Source of the DNA: Augochlora pura
Lineage: Eukaryota; Arthropoda; Insecta; Hymenoptera; Halictidae
Length of the DNA: 64,000 bases
Assembly: GCF_028453695.1 (NCBI RefSeq)
Contig: NC_135781.1
Span: 13,701,640 to 13,765,639, forward strand
Direction: 5' to 3'
Below, in pieces: positions 12,423 to 22,510 of the stretch (the stretch's first letter is position 1; every line of letters begins with the position of its first letter). The notes under the pieces are model-generated. The model searched no databases. It was not told where the DNA came from and saw nothing but the letters and a program-made list of their open reading frames with translations. The position numbers were made by a program, and so were the translations under genes.

Positions 12423-12960
12423 TCCCTGGGTTACTATGGACGACCATAGGCGCTTAGAAATTTTGCGTTTGTGACACTGAGAGCGCCTATAAGCGCTTAT
12501 TCTACTGTTGTCGCCTGAGAGGGATGGCGCCCCGCAAATTTGTTGGTAATTATTCCGATAAATCTTATGCAAGTATGTAACTTTCTAAATTTTATTTACG
12601 TTTAATAAAACCAGTTTTACACGAGTACCTCAGGTAGAATACATGAAAGTCAATCAAAGTAAATCAAAGGGCGGAAATCGTAAAGATTAGCTTTTTTGCT
12701 AAACAGCGCAATGTATAAATGTAGAGTGTGTCAAGAACATAATTTGTTAAGTCAGATGCATTATGAATGTAAGAAATGTAATTTAGGATTATGTATTTAT
12801 CCATGCCTCGAATTATATCACACTTTACTAGATCATTAGATATATTGTGAAAAAAAGTTTTATATTGATACTAAATTTTTAATATGTATAGTAGCAATTC
12901 GGCTCAGAATACAAAGAAATAAATAATATTGTTTTAATGTAGTAAAATTCAATTTTTCGC
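12423..12960 (+). mobile_element. Internally deleted piggyBac-type element remnant (limits uncertain)
   Basis: A TTAA at 12419-12422 is followed by TCCCTGGGTTACTATGG, a plausible 5' end. A short hairpin (ATAGGCGCT near 12447, AGCGCCTAT near 12483) lies inside, and the piggyBac cysteine-rich tail is at 12711-12839. The 3' end is not identified, so the right limit is a guess. If correct, most of the transposase gene has been deleted. Confidence 0.4.
12711..12839 (+). pseudogene. piggyBac transposase C-terminal cysteine-rich domain remnant
   Basis: Forty-two codons and a TAG stop read MYKCRVCQEHNLLSQM, then HYECKKCNLGLCIYPCLELY and HTLLDH. Known of the family: piggyBac transposases end in a zinc-binding cysteine-rich domain of the pattern CxxC...Y-C--C---LC--PCFE-YHT that binds the transposon ends. 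All these cysteines and the final YHT are present: CRVC, CKKC, LC, PC and LYHT. The DDD catalytic core upstream is missing, so this is only the tail of a dead gene. The preceding bases stay open for a few codons without further match. It may be related to the source of the TTAA-flanked MITEs elsewhere in the window, but I cannot align their ends. Confidence 0.8.
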
Positions 12961-15622
12961 CGTTCTCGGTACATGTCATGACTGAATTCCTATAACATGA
13001 TACAAGCGATGCGCCTCAAAATCTGCTGTTGCCCTTAACAATGCGTTATCATCTTTTTTGTTATTATTAGTTATTGCTCACCTAGAATTGTTCGCAAATA
13101 ATTACGAATTTATAATTCGCTATGACGCGTGCAGTTGTGTCTCTAGGTTATTAAGGCTATCAACATCGAGTTACAAAAGTGTTACGTAAGACGTTATACT
13201 TATTTTTATATTGTCATAAAACTTACTTCTACTTGAACATAACTTTTGATGCTCGATTAGAACTTTTCTTCGATTCGGGTAGCGTAACATTGTCCGCGGA
13301 AATATGAATTCCAAAGTAAAAAACGGAATAATCAGAATTCTTTTGCTCGGCGCGGCGGTTCCGTTTCAAAATTTATCCAACGTACGTTTCTCGCAGATTA
13401 TGTGCATTTATGAAACGGGGGAGGGCAGCGTGGGAAAAAGAAAAAGACCGTGCCGGAACTCGGTGGGAAAAGGGAGAGATCCGAGTAGCTTTCAGGACGA
13501 AGTCCTTGTAACGGCTGGCCGGGCAGCATATTTTCTCACAATTCGAGGATCTTCTGGAGACGAAATGGGATGCCTGTATTTTATTACCGGCCCAACTGTA
13601 CGTTTCGCAAAAATTGCCGAATACTCTGCCCCTTTCGAGAAACGTAACTAACGCCGCTTTAGTTTCTAATTTTATTCGAGCCGTTCCGTTTCGTGCGATA
13701 ACATTTTTCAAAGCCAGAAAATTGAAGCATATATATTTTTAAAGTATTCTCAATGACTACAATTCGGTCGACGTTTCTGCTAGACCGTATACTGGTCTTA
13801 TACAGGGTGCCTGATATTAATCTATATATGAAAACATATAGACACGTTTTCCACAGAAATTAAATGATTTTGATAGGACTATGAGATGACATAATTAATT
13901 TTTCTGTAAGTAGAAAGATACATTTATCGATTCAGTCCGTCCTTCCAAACAAAACAATATTAGACCTCATATGTCGAAAACTTATTAGACATCCTGTATA
14001 ACATTTTTCTTAATATCTTATCGGAGTTAATTCTATGGTATATTTACTTTCTCTATATTTTCATATTAACTGTTGTATCCTTTCACATAATATTCTTAAG
14101 AACATTGTGCACTTTCCAAAAAAACGTATACGGTATTTTACGACCCGATCATCTTTAATGCAAATTATCGTGAACACCGTCGAAGAGTTAATTCATAAAC
14201 AGATGTTAAATTAATTTTCCGCAACGACACAAAGTACAACTCGAAAGTAAGTTCGTCGGGACGAGTTCCCGGTCGTTTTTCTGGAAAAACTCTGTGGACG
14301 TAATAATGCCACACTCTTTGCTACTACCACGCGTGGCCTTTGCTATTATTCAAAAAGTACTTAAGCCGATTTCGCGGTTGTGTTACCGGGAGAAGGGTAA
14401 TACCAAAGAGATACTCGTTGACCACATCGCAGTAACTTTCGTCGCAGTTCGCCTCTCTGTTTTCGACCTTCTCGTTTTGATCCTTTAAATTGCCCTGCAA
14501 CAAAACCGGCCGAGTTGAAGGAAGCCCTTCAGCGGATTTTCAAAGCGCACTTCGTTTTTAATTAACATTTTTTACGGAGCAATTAAAGTTTTAAGTTACA
14601 CCTGGCACAAAGAATTGTCCAATTACTGCGGTTTTTTCGTTTTCATTCGCACTTGAACACTGTTACACGCGCGGTTTGTTGGACGCGCGTATTGTTCGCA
14701 AGATGCGCGGACAAAATTCCTGCATCGCATCAGATTGAAACTGGTTTTACTATTTTCGAGAAGTATTTTAGTTAAAGTAGATTCTTCGTTTGCCACGAGA
14801 CTGTAAAATAATCCTACGTTTTTCTGATCTTGATTATTTTGACAATGTTGCAACCTTGGTTCCAAGAATTCGGATAACCCGCGCGCACTTTCGAAGTCCG
14901 GTTGCAACTTCCATGGAAAATAGAACCCTCGGTTTTATTCAGCGGCCAAAAGAAATACATACATTCTAGAGTTGCTGTGAGCGTCACTCGAAGTTAGAAA
15001 ACTCCGCCCGACCGTTAGAGCTATTGAAACTTTGAAGATAGTCGGAGCTCACTTTGCCTTACTGCCGCGTTGAAATTTTCTAAGTCCCATCGACTCTAGC
15101 ACCCCGCCACGACTTTCTACATCGTATTCGTAGAAAATTCTCGTATATTTTACTAACTCGTTCACCGTGCCATATTATTCACGTGTTTCCTTATTTATAG
15201 TTCCATGTTGAAGCATATATAAAATTATTCGGAGACACAAGCAAAAGCGATTAAAGTATTGATTTTGTCTGCTGATAAATTGGCGGAAATTTCGAAAATA
15301 TTTCGCAGATTCTTCGAATCTGCCACCTCGTTGAAATTTTACCGAGTTCCATCTTTCTCACGTCTCTGGGATATTCGAAATTCCGTACACTATAAAGTAA
15401 GGCTGGGAGAGAGTTCAGGGAATTTCGAGTATTCTATCGAGCAGGCAGCTAGGACTTTGACAATTTTTCGTATTTTAAAAAATCGCACGGCTTAGAATGT
15501 TTTAGATGAATTCGCGAATATTTTGAGTGTTGAAAGCGCGTTTAACTCCGTTTTATTCATTTTCCATTTACTCTGAAAAGCATTAGAACGCTGATATAAC
15601 TTTGACATCTACGACATATATT
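12961..15622. other. Non-coding stretch; one small TA-flanked MITE inside
   Basis: Apart from the candidate MITE at 13803-13996, I see only unclassified sequence of mixed composition. The segment GTTGAAATTTT plus a CCAT landmark occurs at about 15070 and 15331, hinting at an old local duplication. Confidence 0.45.
13803..13996 (+). mobile_element. Candidate TA-flanked MITE (Tc1/mariner-type)
   Basis: TA at 13801-13802 precedes CAGGGTGCCTGATA and TA at 13997-13998 follows the inverted end, CAGGATGTCTAATA. The ends agree at most of the first 14 positions. The 194-bp interior is non-coding. The CAGGGTGYCT start is shared with the element at 51172, but I see no internal similarity. Confidence 0.5.
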
Positions 15623-15623
15623 T

Positions 15624-16196
15624 GTGCCCATAATTATGAAAGTGGTCTAAGTCATATATTTCTTGTTTCGAGATATTTAATGAATTGCATTTGCATAAAT
15701 TAAAATATATTTTTACATTATGCGATCTTTTTATTTAGAATTTTATTATTCTTGATTAAAGGAAATTTATTATGAATATGAAATTTTGTGCGAATTTCAT
15801 ACGAGAATGTTGTTTTTAAAGTTTGAATTGACTTAGACTATTTTCAAAATTAACTGAATGTACTATAGATGACTTAAAGCAATAAAGAACTACGAGTTTC
15901 ATTTGAAACAATAACTTTAATGAAATGATTCATGCACATTTACTAATGATTCTCAAAAAGTAAAGCATTTTTATCATTTCGAGTTTTTAAGATTTTTAAA
16001 ATGTTCCTGAAAAACTGGAGGAATGTATGGTAGTAAACACATAATATCTTTATGTTTTTCTTCCTATACTGATCCAGTAGTGGTGCTTATTATTTAGTTC
16101 AGAAACGCGTGAAAGAGGGACACGCGCCGTTTACAAGTTATGTTTATATAATTTCTTTAAATTTTTGACTTAGACCACTTTCATAATTATGGGCAC
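15624..16196 (+). mobile_element. MITE with a perfect ~32-bp terminal inverted repeat
   Basis: The left end, 15623-15654, starts TGTGCCCATAATTATGAAAG and continues TGGTCTAAGTCA. The right end, 16166-16197, is its exact reverse complement. If the element is taken to start at GTGCCC, an ATTT lies directly outside each end (15620-15623 and 16197-16200), a possible target duplication; the exact edge is ambiguous by a base or two. The interior is AT-rich and non-coding. The end sequence is reminiscent of Tc1/pogo-type elements, which is inference. The D-family MITE at 16203 begins only six bases beyond the right end. Confidence 0.8.
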
Positions 16197-16202
16197 ATTT
16201 AA

Positions 16203-16393
16203 CCTCTTTAGGGATGAATTTTTATAATAGGGAACAGTTTATCAAATTTTTTCTTTCCTATTTATCATTCATTCTATAATATTCAAGGAAGTTTTTTCGT
16301 TATTGCTGAGGGAACTGATTCTCATTTTCTTTACACTTAGAATAATCATAATTTTAAGAAACTAAAAGTATATATACGTGGCAGTATCCCAGG
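16203..16393 (+). mobile_element. Family D TTAA MITE
   Basis: TTAA lies at 16199-16202 and 16394-16397. The left end is CCTCTTTAGGGATGA and the right end, inverted, is CCTGGGATACTGCCACGTAT. The body matches the reverse complement of 33945-34164, with shared blocks such as TTTATCATYCAT, TTTCTTTACAC and ATAGAATAAT/TTAGAATAAT. Confidence 0.85.
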
Positions 16394-16397
16394 TTAA

Positions 16398-17408
16398 ATA
16401 AATATCTATTGGAACAAAAAATCATTTACGCTATATTAAAGTAGTCTGTGTAAATGTCAAAATACAACGAACTTTCAATTTAGTATAAAACATTACTGTT
16501 TAACTATTTGATTGACTTATAAAGATAATTTCCAAAGCTATAAAAATAAATTTTTTTATAACTTTTATTGTTAGTTTTATACATCAACTATTTAACAATA
16601 TATTTCCGAAAGTTCTAAATATTTTGAATTATTTGTTTACTACCGATGTCGTTTTATATCTCTATTTTACACGATTACTAGTGTCCGAATACTTTTCGGA
16701 GTATCTGTAAATAAACTTTCGCTGGAAGGTGACATTTGCTCGCGAAAGAATTCGCAGTGATCAATTCCGCGGCAGCCACTGACATTTCCGTTTTCGAGCG
16801 TGCAGATACGCGCAATATTATCTTGCCGGTTTTGCAACGGGTGTGTGTGTGTGTTCACGTTTCACCGACACAGCCGATCTAACACACGTGTGTGTCTCTT
16901 TTCACGGTTGACCCAGATCAGGCCGAGGGATATATATATATATATATGTATTTTTACGGAACGGCGCGAAATTGAAGGAAATAGGACTGCCGCGGCGGTG
17001 TAACGATTCCGTTAAATACGAATTTGCATATAATGCGCACGTAACGCGGGCTGAAAAATGTTCGACCGGGCCCGGTGCTCTCGCCAGAGACAGCGATATC
17101 AATCTACATAAATATTTCGAAATATCGCGTTACCGTATCGAACTCGAAACAAGGTGTATATACGCCGGAGCACGCGATACTTTGACTTCTGTTTACGATC
17201 ACCATGAATCGGCGAACATTCAATCGTAAACTCGACGATCCGCGTTCTTCTCGTCTTGCTGCAGAATCAATAAAATATACTCTGTTGCAACTAGAAAATT
17301 ATTTTTTGTATATTACCTATGAAAGATTCATTTTCAAAGTTATACGTTTGGTTCAGGTATTGATCTTTTTGAGGTATGTCAAACAATAATTGTCAAAAGG
17401 GCAACAAC
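16398..17408. other. Non-coding stretch with GT and TA microsatellites
   Basis: AT-rich to about 16.65 kb, then mixed. Short tracts are GT at 16842-16853 and TA at 16930-16948. Nothing else was recognised. Confidence 0.5.
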
Positions 17409-17583
17409 GTAACTTAATGGTTAGGGAAACGAACAGTGGACATGTTAACTAGAAATTAAGAAAATTAATTAATAATCTCGATGATTTAAATGTGAGATAT
17501 TTTGATGAGATGTAATAGCAGCACGATGCATTACAAGCACGACGACCCTTTGCGGTCGTATTGAGTTTATGGTATCATCCTGG
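17409..17583 (+). repeat. Left arm of a ~170-bp imperfect inverted repeat
   Basis: This block matches the reverse complement of 20024-20181 through GTAACTTAATGGTTAGGG, TAGAAATTAAGAAAATTAAT, GATGATTTAAATGTGAGATA and the family C MITE end CCCTTTGCGGTCGTATTGAG. The arms are about 2.45 kb apart. The left arm has lost the TTAA next to the MITE and carries extra bases there. Confidence 0.85.
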
Positions 17584-17660
17584 TTGGAATTAATTTCCGT
17601 TGAATATATAGTAATACATAATACGCAAAATTAGGAAGGAAAAGCGAAATTTATGATATA

Positions 17661-19090
17661 CACTCCCAAAGAAAAATATAGCACACGCGTGCTATCTTTA
17701 ATTTCTCGCGTTATAATTATGGTACAGCAAATGTGCCAATAATACAGAAAGACTACCTTCTATAACAAATATAAACATAACTTTTATTGACTTTTCTTCA
17801 ATGAATTCTCGTCGTAAAAATAAAAATACCCAAATGAATGCAGACAAAATGATAGCACATCTGAAAAATATTCCATATTATATGAATTTAAAACAGACAT
17901 ATATGAAAATGACATAACTGTACCTGTGTTTAATAATGTGTAGTATGATTTATACAGCAATTTAATTGAAAATTGTGATAAATCTTTCCATTCCTCTTTA
18001 ATACTGATTTTTAAGTCATTTAAATTTTCAAATTGTCTACTTTCTGCATAGACAGCTCTTGATAATAATCCCCAACAATTCTCAATGATATTTAAGTTCG
18101 GGGAGCACGCCGGCCATTCCAAAACAGGAATTATCTCTTTTGAAAGATATTCATGAACAATTTTTGCCGCGTGTACGGCAGCATTATCTTCCTGGAACAC
18201 AAACTTTGGACCTGCAATGCATTGTGCATACTTATCAATTTGGTTTCTTATTAATCTTAAATAACTTGCACTATTCATTTCTCCTTGTATAAAATTAATA
18301 TCCGTTTTTTCTTTGTAACCTACGCCGCCCCAAATCATTATTCCACCTCCTTTCATTTGTCGTTTAATTCTTGTTAATTGTCCCTTTCGAATGTCATGAT
18401 AATAGTATGCACTATTATCTGGACCATCCAGACAAAACCGTTTTTCATCTGTAAAGATTATATTCCTTCAGGTTTTCCTCCAGTATATATGTTTCTTCGC
18501 AAATTCAAGGCGTGCTTCCTTATGCTTCTTTGTAAATCGTGGCTTGACTTTTATTCTTGACCGGTTCATAATATTACTCATTTGTAGCATACGTCGAACA
18601 TTTTGAATATTATTTTGTACATCAGCTTTGCAAGCAATTTCTCTTGCAGTAATACAAGAATTAAATGCAGCACGAAGTATATTACTATTATGACACGGTG
18701 CAATAGGGTTGCTGGCCTTCCAGTGCTTTTTCTTTTACCGTAGTTATGCACAATTTTTAATACGTTATATGCAGCTATTCTGCTTCGACCAATTTCTTTC
18801 GCAATTTCTGTAATCGTTACTTTCTGTTTTCTTAAAATAAGAATTGCGTTTATGTCACTGTCGGATGATCTTCCATCTGGACATATTGAAGAAAATCAAA
18901 ATAAACCTTGAGTGTGCTATCATTTTGTCTCTATTTGTGTGTTTCCATTCTTCCTAAGAGGATATCTCGTAGAAGTTCCAATATAGATAATGTTTACATA
19001 TTAGTAGAAGGTAGTCATTTCCTGTACCATAATTGTAATACGCGAGAAATAAAATACAGCACGCGTCTGCTATCTTTTTCTTTGGGAGTG
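17661..19090 (-). mobile_element. Tc1-like (DD34E) transposon, 1430 bp, with TIRs and TA target duplication
   Basis: TA at 17659-17660 and 19091-19092 flank ends that begin CACTCCCAAAGAAAAA on both sides. The inverted repeats extend about 73-75 bp (17661-17733 and 19016-19090), with mismatches and a small indel, through GCACACGCGTGCTATCTTTA and TTTCTCGCGT to GGTACAG. Length, TA target and the single transposase gene on the minus strand are typical of Tc1-like elements. The transposase is broken, so this copy cannot make its own enzyme but keeps ends that a related enzyme might still recognise. Confidence 0.93.
17784..18884 (-). pseudogene. Tc1-like transposase, decayed
   Basis: Minus-strand reading gives an N-terminal helix-turn-helix region (ILRKQKVTITEIAKEIGRSR-like, ending in GRP), a second DNA-binding part with VRRMLQMSN, and a DD34E core. 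The aspartates are at 18447-18449 (in FTDEKRF) and 18186-18188 (in FQEDNAAVH), and the glutamate at 18081-18083 (in NIIENCWG); 34 residues separate the last two. Also typical are GGGIMIWGGV and LEWPACSPNLN. In the family this enzyme cuts and pastes at TA. Defects: a one-base shift close to the likely start (ATG at 18882-18884), a frameshift near 18685-18705 just after GRPAT, and an in-frame TGA at 18468-18470 where Trp is expected. The uninterrupted open part is 17784-18356. The element is recent enough that most of the protein is still readable. Confidence 0.93.
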
Positions 19091-19186
19091 TATGTAGCAC
19101 AATACCATGTTTTAATCTTATCAAAAATAAAAAATAAATAAACAGCTTTGGTGGCTGAGGATGGATATGCGATCGCAAAGGGTTAA

Positions 19187-20023
19187 TATACGTCAATATA
19201 GTTATTTGAAAATTCATGTACTAACTCAGTTTGCAATATTTCAACCTAGATTCACTTGCACTTACTAATTAAGAGATGCGCATTATATACAGGAACAGTA
19301 ACTGGCAGTAATTGGCAGTCTGGTTAAGGGTTAAAGGCATTCTATACCGAATGCTATAAAATACAACAAACAGCGCGACCGCCTATCTGCCCCCGCGATA
19401 AAAAGCTCGGTCGCGAACAAAGAAGACCATTCCGCGCCACACAACTTCAATTAGTCGGTTACGTAATTTTGCAGGTGTCACGCAAATACTCCGGGGCCAT
19501 TAATCTCTCGCCGCTGTCCAGCAAATAATCCGGCCGCGTTTCTTCGGCCGGCTGTTCACGGCCGGACCAAACGCGTCGCGACGCGTCGCGCAGTTTCGGA
19601 GTCGTGTCGGGGCTAGCAAGCTTGTTACGTTTCCGCCCTTCGTTTTTTCGGCGTGGGAGCGAGAATTATTTCCGCGCCGCTTCCAGCTCGCTCGAGACAA
19701 AAAAATATTTACCCGACACGCTGAACCGGGCAAGACGGCACATATGCATTTTAATTATTTTAACGTCGCGGCGCGTTCCGCCGGCCCTACCGCCGCCCTG
19801 CTACGCTGTCTTTCAATTTCTGCAAACCCAAACGCCTGTTGCTAAATGGTTAATCAGATTGTCGCTTTCGGAAAGACTGGCGCGTTTGTTTGATGAATAA
19901 AAATCGAGAGATTCGTGCAACTGTACTGCAAGAAAATTTCCATTGTCAAAATTATTTATAAATTTATAATTGTCGTCAGATAGTACTAACAGAAGTGTCA
20001 TTTAACAGAGGTAACTTTAAAAT
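19187..20023. other. Spacer between the nested cluster and the right inverted-repeat arm
   Basis: It contains a GC-rich patch at 19.38-19.8 kb with paired open frames on both strands and no recognisable protein, then AT-rich DNA. Confidence 0.4.
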
Positions 20024-20181
20024 CAGGATGACACCATAAACTCAATACGACCGCAAAGGGTTAAGCTTCTGCTATTACATCTGGTCAAAATATCTCACAT
20101 TTAAATCATCGAAATAATTAATTAATTTTCTTAATTTCTAGTTAATATGTCCACTATTCATTTCCCTAATCATTAAATTAC
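20024..20181 (-). repeat. Right arm of the inverted repeat, with a truncated family C MITE end
   Basis: This is the reverse complement of 17409-17583. The MITE end, CCCTTTGCGGTCGTATTGAG on the minus strand, runs from 20062 to 20024 and is followed outward by TTAA at 20059-20062 overlap and the flank shared with the left arm. After about 38 bp of MITE the similarity stops, so the rest of the MITE is lost or replaced. Shared flank outside the MITE shows that the MITE was already in place when this unit was duplicated. Confidence 0.75.
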
Positions 20182-22289
20182 AATTGTCTTAAGAAAATAA
20201 CATACAATTAAAAAGTACTTGGTTTTGTAAGAACAACAATTTAAATTGTGAATCGTGTTTTCCAAATGAGGTTTTTTTTTAAATAAAAGTTTACTGGATC
20301 TATCACATGTTATTCGATATTTCAAATTCTCTACAGATCTAAAAACATTTTGTAATGTGCCTCAATAATCAAGAACAATGATATAAACTAATTACGTAGG
20401 AAAATAAAATAATGTTACACGTCATAATAATAAAGCTGTACCAGTGACTCATGACTTCACCTCGCGTGCAATTCATGTGCTCGTAGTTATGAAACGTCGA
20501 ATCAAATTATATACGTACAGCGAACAACACGCATTAGGCCTACAAAACATAATTTTAGTTCTTCCGGTCATTTTCGACAGCGTACGATCTTGCGTGCGTT
20601 CTGCATCGGTCCTCCATAATTTTTGATCGCGATAGCAATTTTAATATCATTTACGTTCTTATTTGACATTCTACGGCAAACGTAGCGTGCATTAATTTAT
20701 CATTTTTATTAATTTGGTATTTATTTTCTGTTGAGAATATATGGACTGCTCAATCAAACATCAAAATCTCAACATTACTGAATTAAACTACCCTAAATTT
20801 GCTACCAAATCTCCTATTAAAAGAGACATTCTTAGTGCATATCTCGATCAACTTGCGGATTAATGAGATATAGTTAATCTTTCTAGATTTCAATTCACAT
20901 TTTTCGGAAGATCCAAGTCGAACAAATAACGTCAATGAGAGTATCATCGTCTATTTTAAGTAGAAGAAGTCAACCGCAGACAGACAGAAATAGTCAGAGC
21001 GCAAAGTTACGCTTCGGGACCGAATGAAATAAAGCACTTCTCCCGAAGTGAAGCATCAGACGACGAGTTTGGTCATCAACGGCGACAGTATAGGCAAAAT
21101 AATTGCGCTGTCAAAAAGCCGTGGTCCCGCTTTGATCGTGAAACGCAAGAAAACTTTTCGACGAGGCCGATACTTTTTGCCGGTAGGACACAGTGTCGCA
21201 AGTGGTAAATCCGGTGGATATTTCGGTCGTGTCGATAAATAAAACCTCGTCCTATCGATTCCTCTGTTCGACATTTAACCGGCTTTGACGAGGGGACCCC
21301 GGCTTACGGAATCTTCAAAGCGGCGGACCCGTCTACAAAGGCCGTTTGAAATTCCCATTTCTGGGTAGATCCGTCGAAAGAAACCGGAACTACCGGTTGT
21401 TCCTGTCTTGCCTTTGTGACGCAAGAGACGTAAATCCGTACTTCCCGAACGTCCGTTATATGGTCCGTGGAATACGATTGTTTCCACGGAGCGGCGGGGC
21501 TTTACGCGATCGTTTTCGCTAACGCCGGAACATTTTTCTTCCTCCGCCTCCTCCGTCTCCCACGGCTCCTTCTTCCACCCTTCACTTTAAACATCCTTTG
21601 TAAGCGTCTCAAAAGAATTGTTGTTGCGCGAGGGCTTCATACAGCGAAATAATTGCGCCGATACTGTCGGATGGAAACAGACGGATCGAGATTTTCTTGC
21701 TTAGGATCTGCTGGACAATCGCCGGATTCTGGTTTTTAGATGCTGGTTATAGAAATCGGTAGGAAGGACATGAAACAATAAGAACACCGGAAGAGATATT
21801 GGGCACTGTCTGTCGTTTAAAATCTTGTCAAATTTACGCGTCGATCTGCAATCTGTCGATCACAATTTTGACCAAAACGGAAACTTCTGCTAGCCGGAGA
21901 CGCAAGTGGAACGATATTGGCAATATTAGTGATATTATTACGTTCTCTCCAATTTTCTCTCGGGTTGTCAACAGGAGTGGTCAATATGGAAAGAGGGGCT
22001 ACGGTTTTTTTAGTCGCCGATTGTCATCTACCATGAAATGAACCGTGTAAAATTGTTATTGTTCATTACTTTACTACTGTTTGATTCATCTATATTCCTA
22101 GATAATATAATAGATTCTAAAATATTTATTTAATATAACTAAAAAATAATACCAGTAATTTACTAAAGAACGAGCATGTTCCTGTGGTGTAACATTTTCC
22201 TACTATGTCCCTGTATACTATAAATCAATATGATCAATAAAGAACACTATGTTCTTGCTTAGAAACGAACATATTCGAATAAACATTCT
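20182..22289. other. Non-coding stretch
   Basis: AT-rich at 20.2-21.0 kb, GC-balanced at 21.0-22.0 kb, AT-rich again after. Short palindromic words such as GAACGAGCATGTTC occur near 22.17 kb. No gene or element was recognised. Confidence 0.45.
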
Positions 22290-22293
22290 TTAA

Positions 22294-22506
22294 CACATTG
22301 ACGACGGCTTGACCCACCGGTGGATCATACGTGTCAGACAAAATAGGTTTATGTTATTTTATCTGAACATCATAGACAGATATTCAATAGCAAAAACATA
22401 GTAATTCAATATTATAAGCTTAACATAATTATTTATAATAATTTTTGTAAATTTCGAACGCCGACTCACAGAAAAAATCGTGAATATCAGCGCCGGTGTC
22501 AACGTG
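22294..22506 (+). mobile_element. Family E TTAA MITE
   Basis: TTAA lies at 22290-22293 and 22507-22510. The left end is CACATTGACGACGG and the right end, inverted, is CACGTTGACACCGG. A near-perfect palindrome, CCACCGGTGG, lies 22 bases inside the left end. The related copy at 53244-53482 has the same end type and a similar palindrome at the same place. Confidence 0.8.
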
Positions 22507-22510
22507 TTAA

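Larger units (their letters stand above)
17546..19182 (+). mobile_element. Family C TTAA MITE split by a Tc1-like insertion
   Basis: The left end is CCCTTTGCGGTCGTATT at 17546; the right end, inverted, is CCCTTTGCGATCGCATATCC, followed by TTAA at 19183-19186. Removing the Tc1-like element (17661-19090) and one TA leaves about 205 bp, the size of the intact family C copy at 33737-33940, whose reverse complement has the same end and the same GTCATGCTGGT/ATCATCCTGGT block. So an old MITE was invaded by a later Tc1-like element. Confidence 0.8.
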
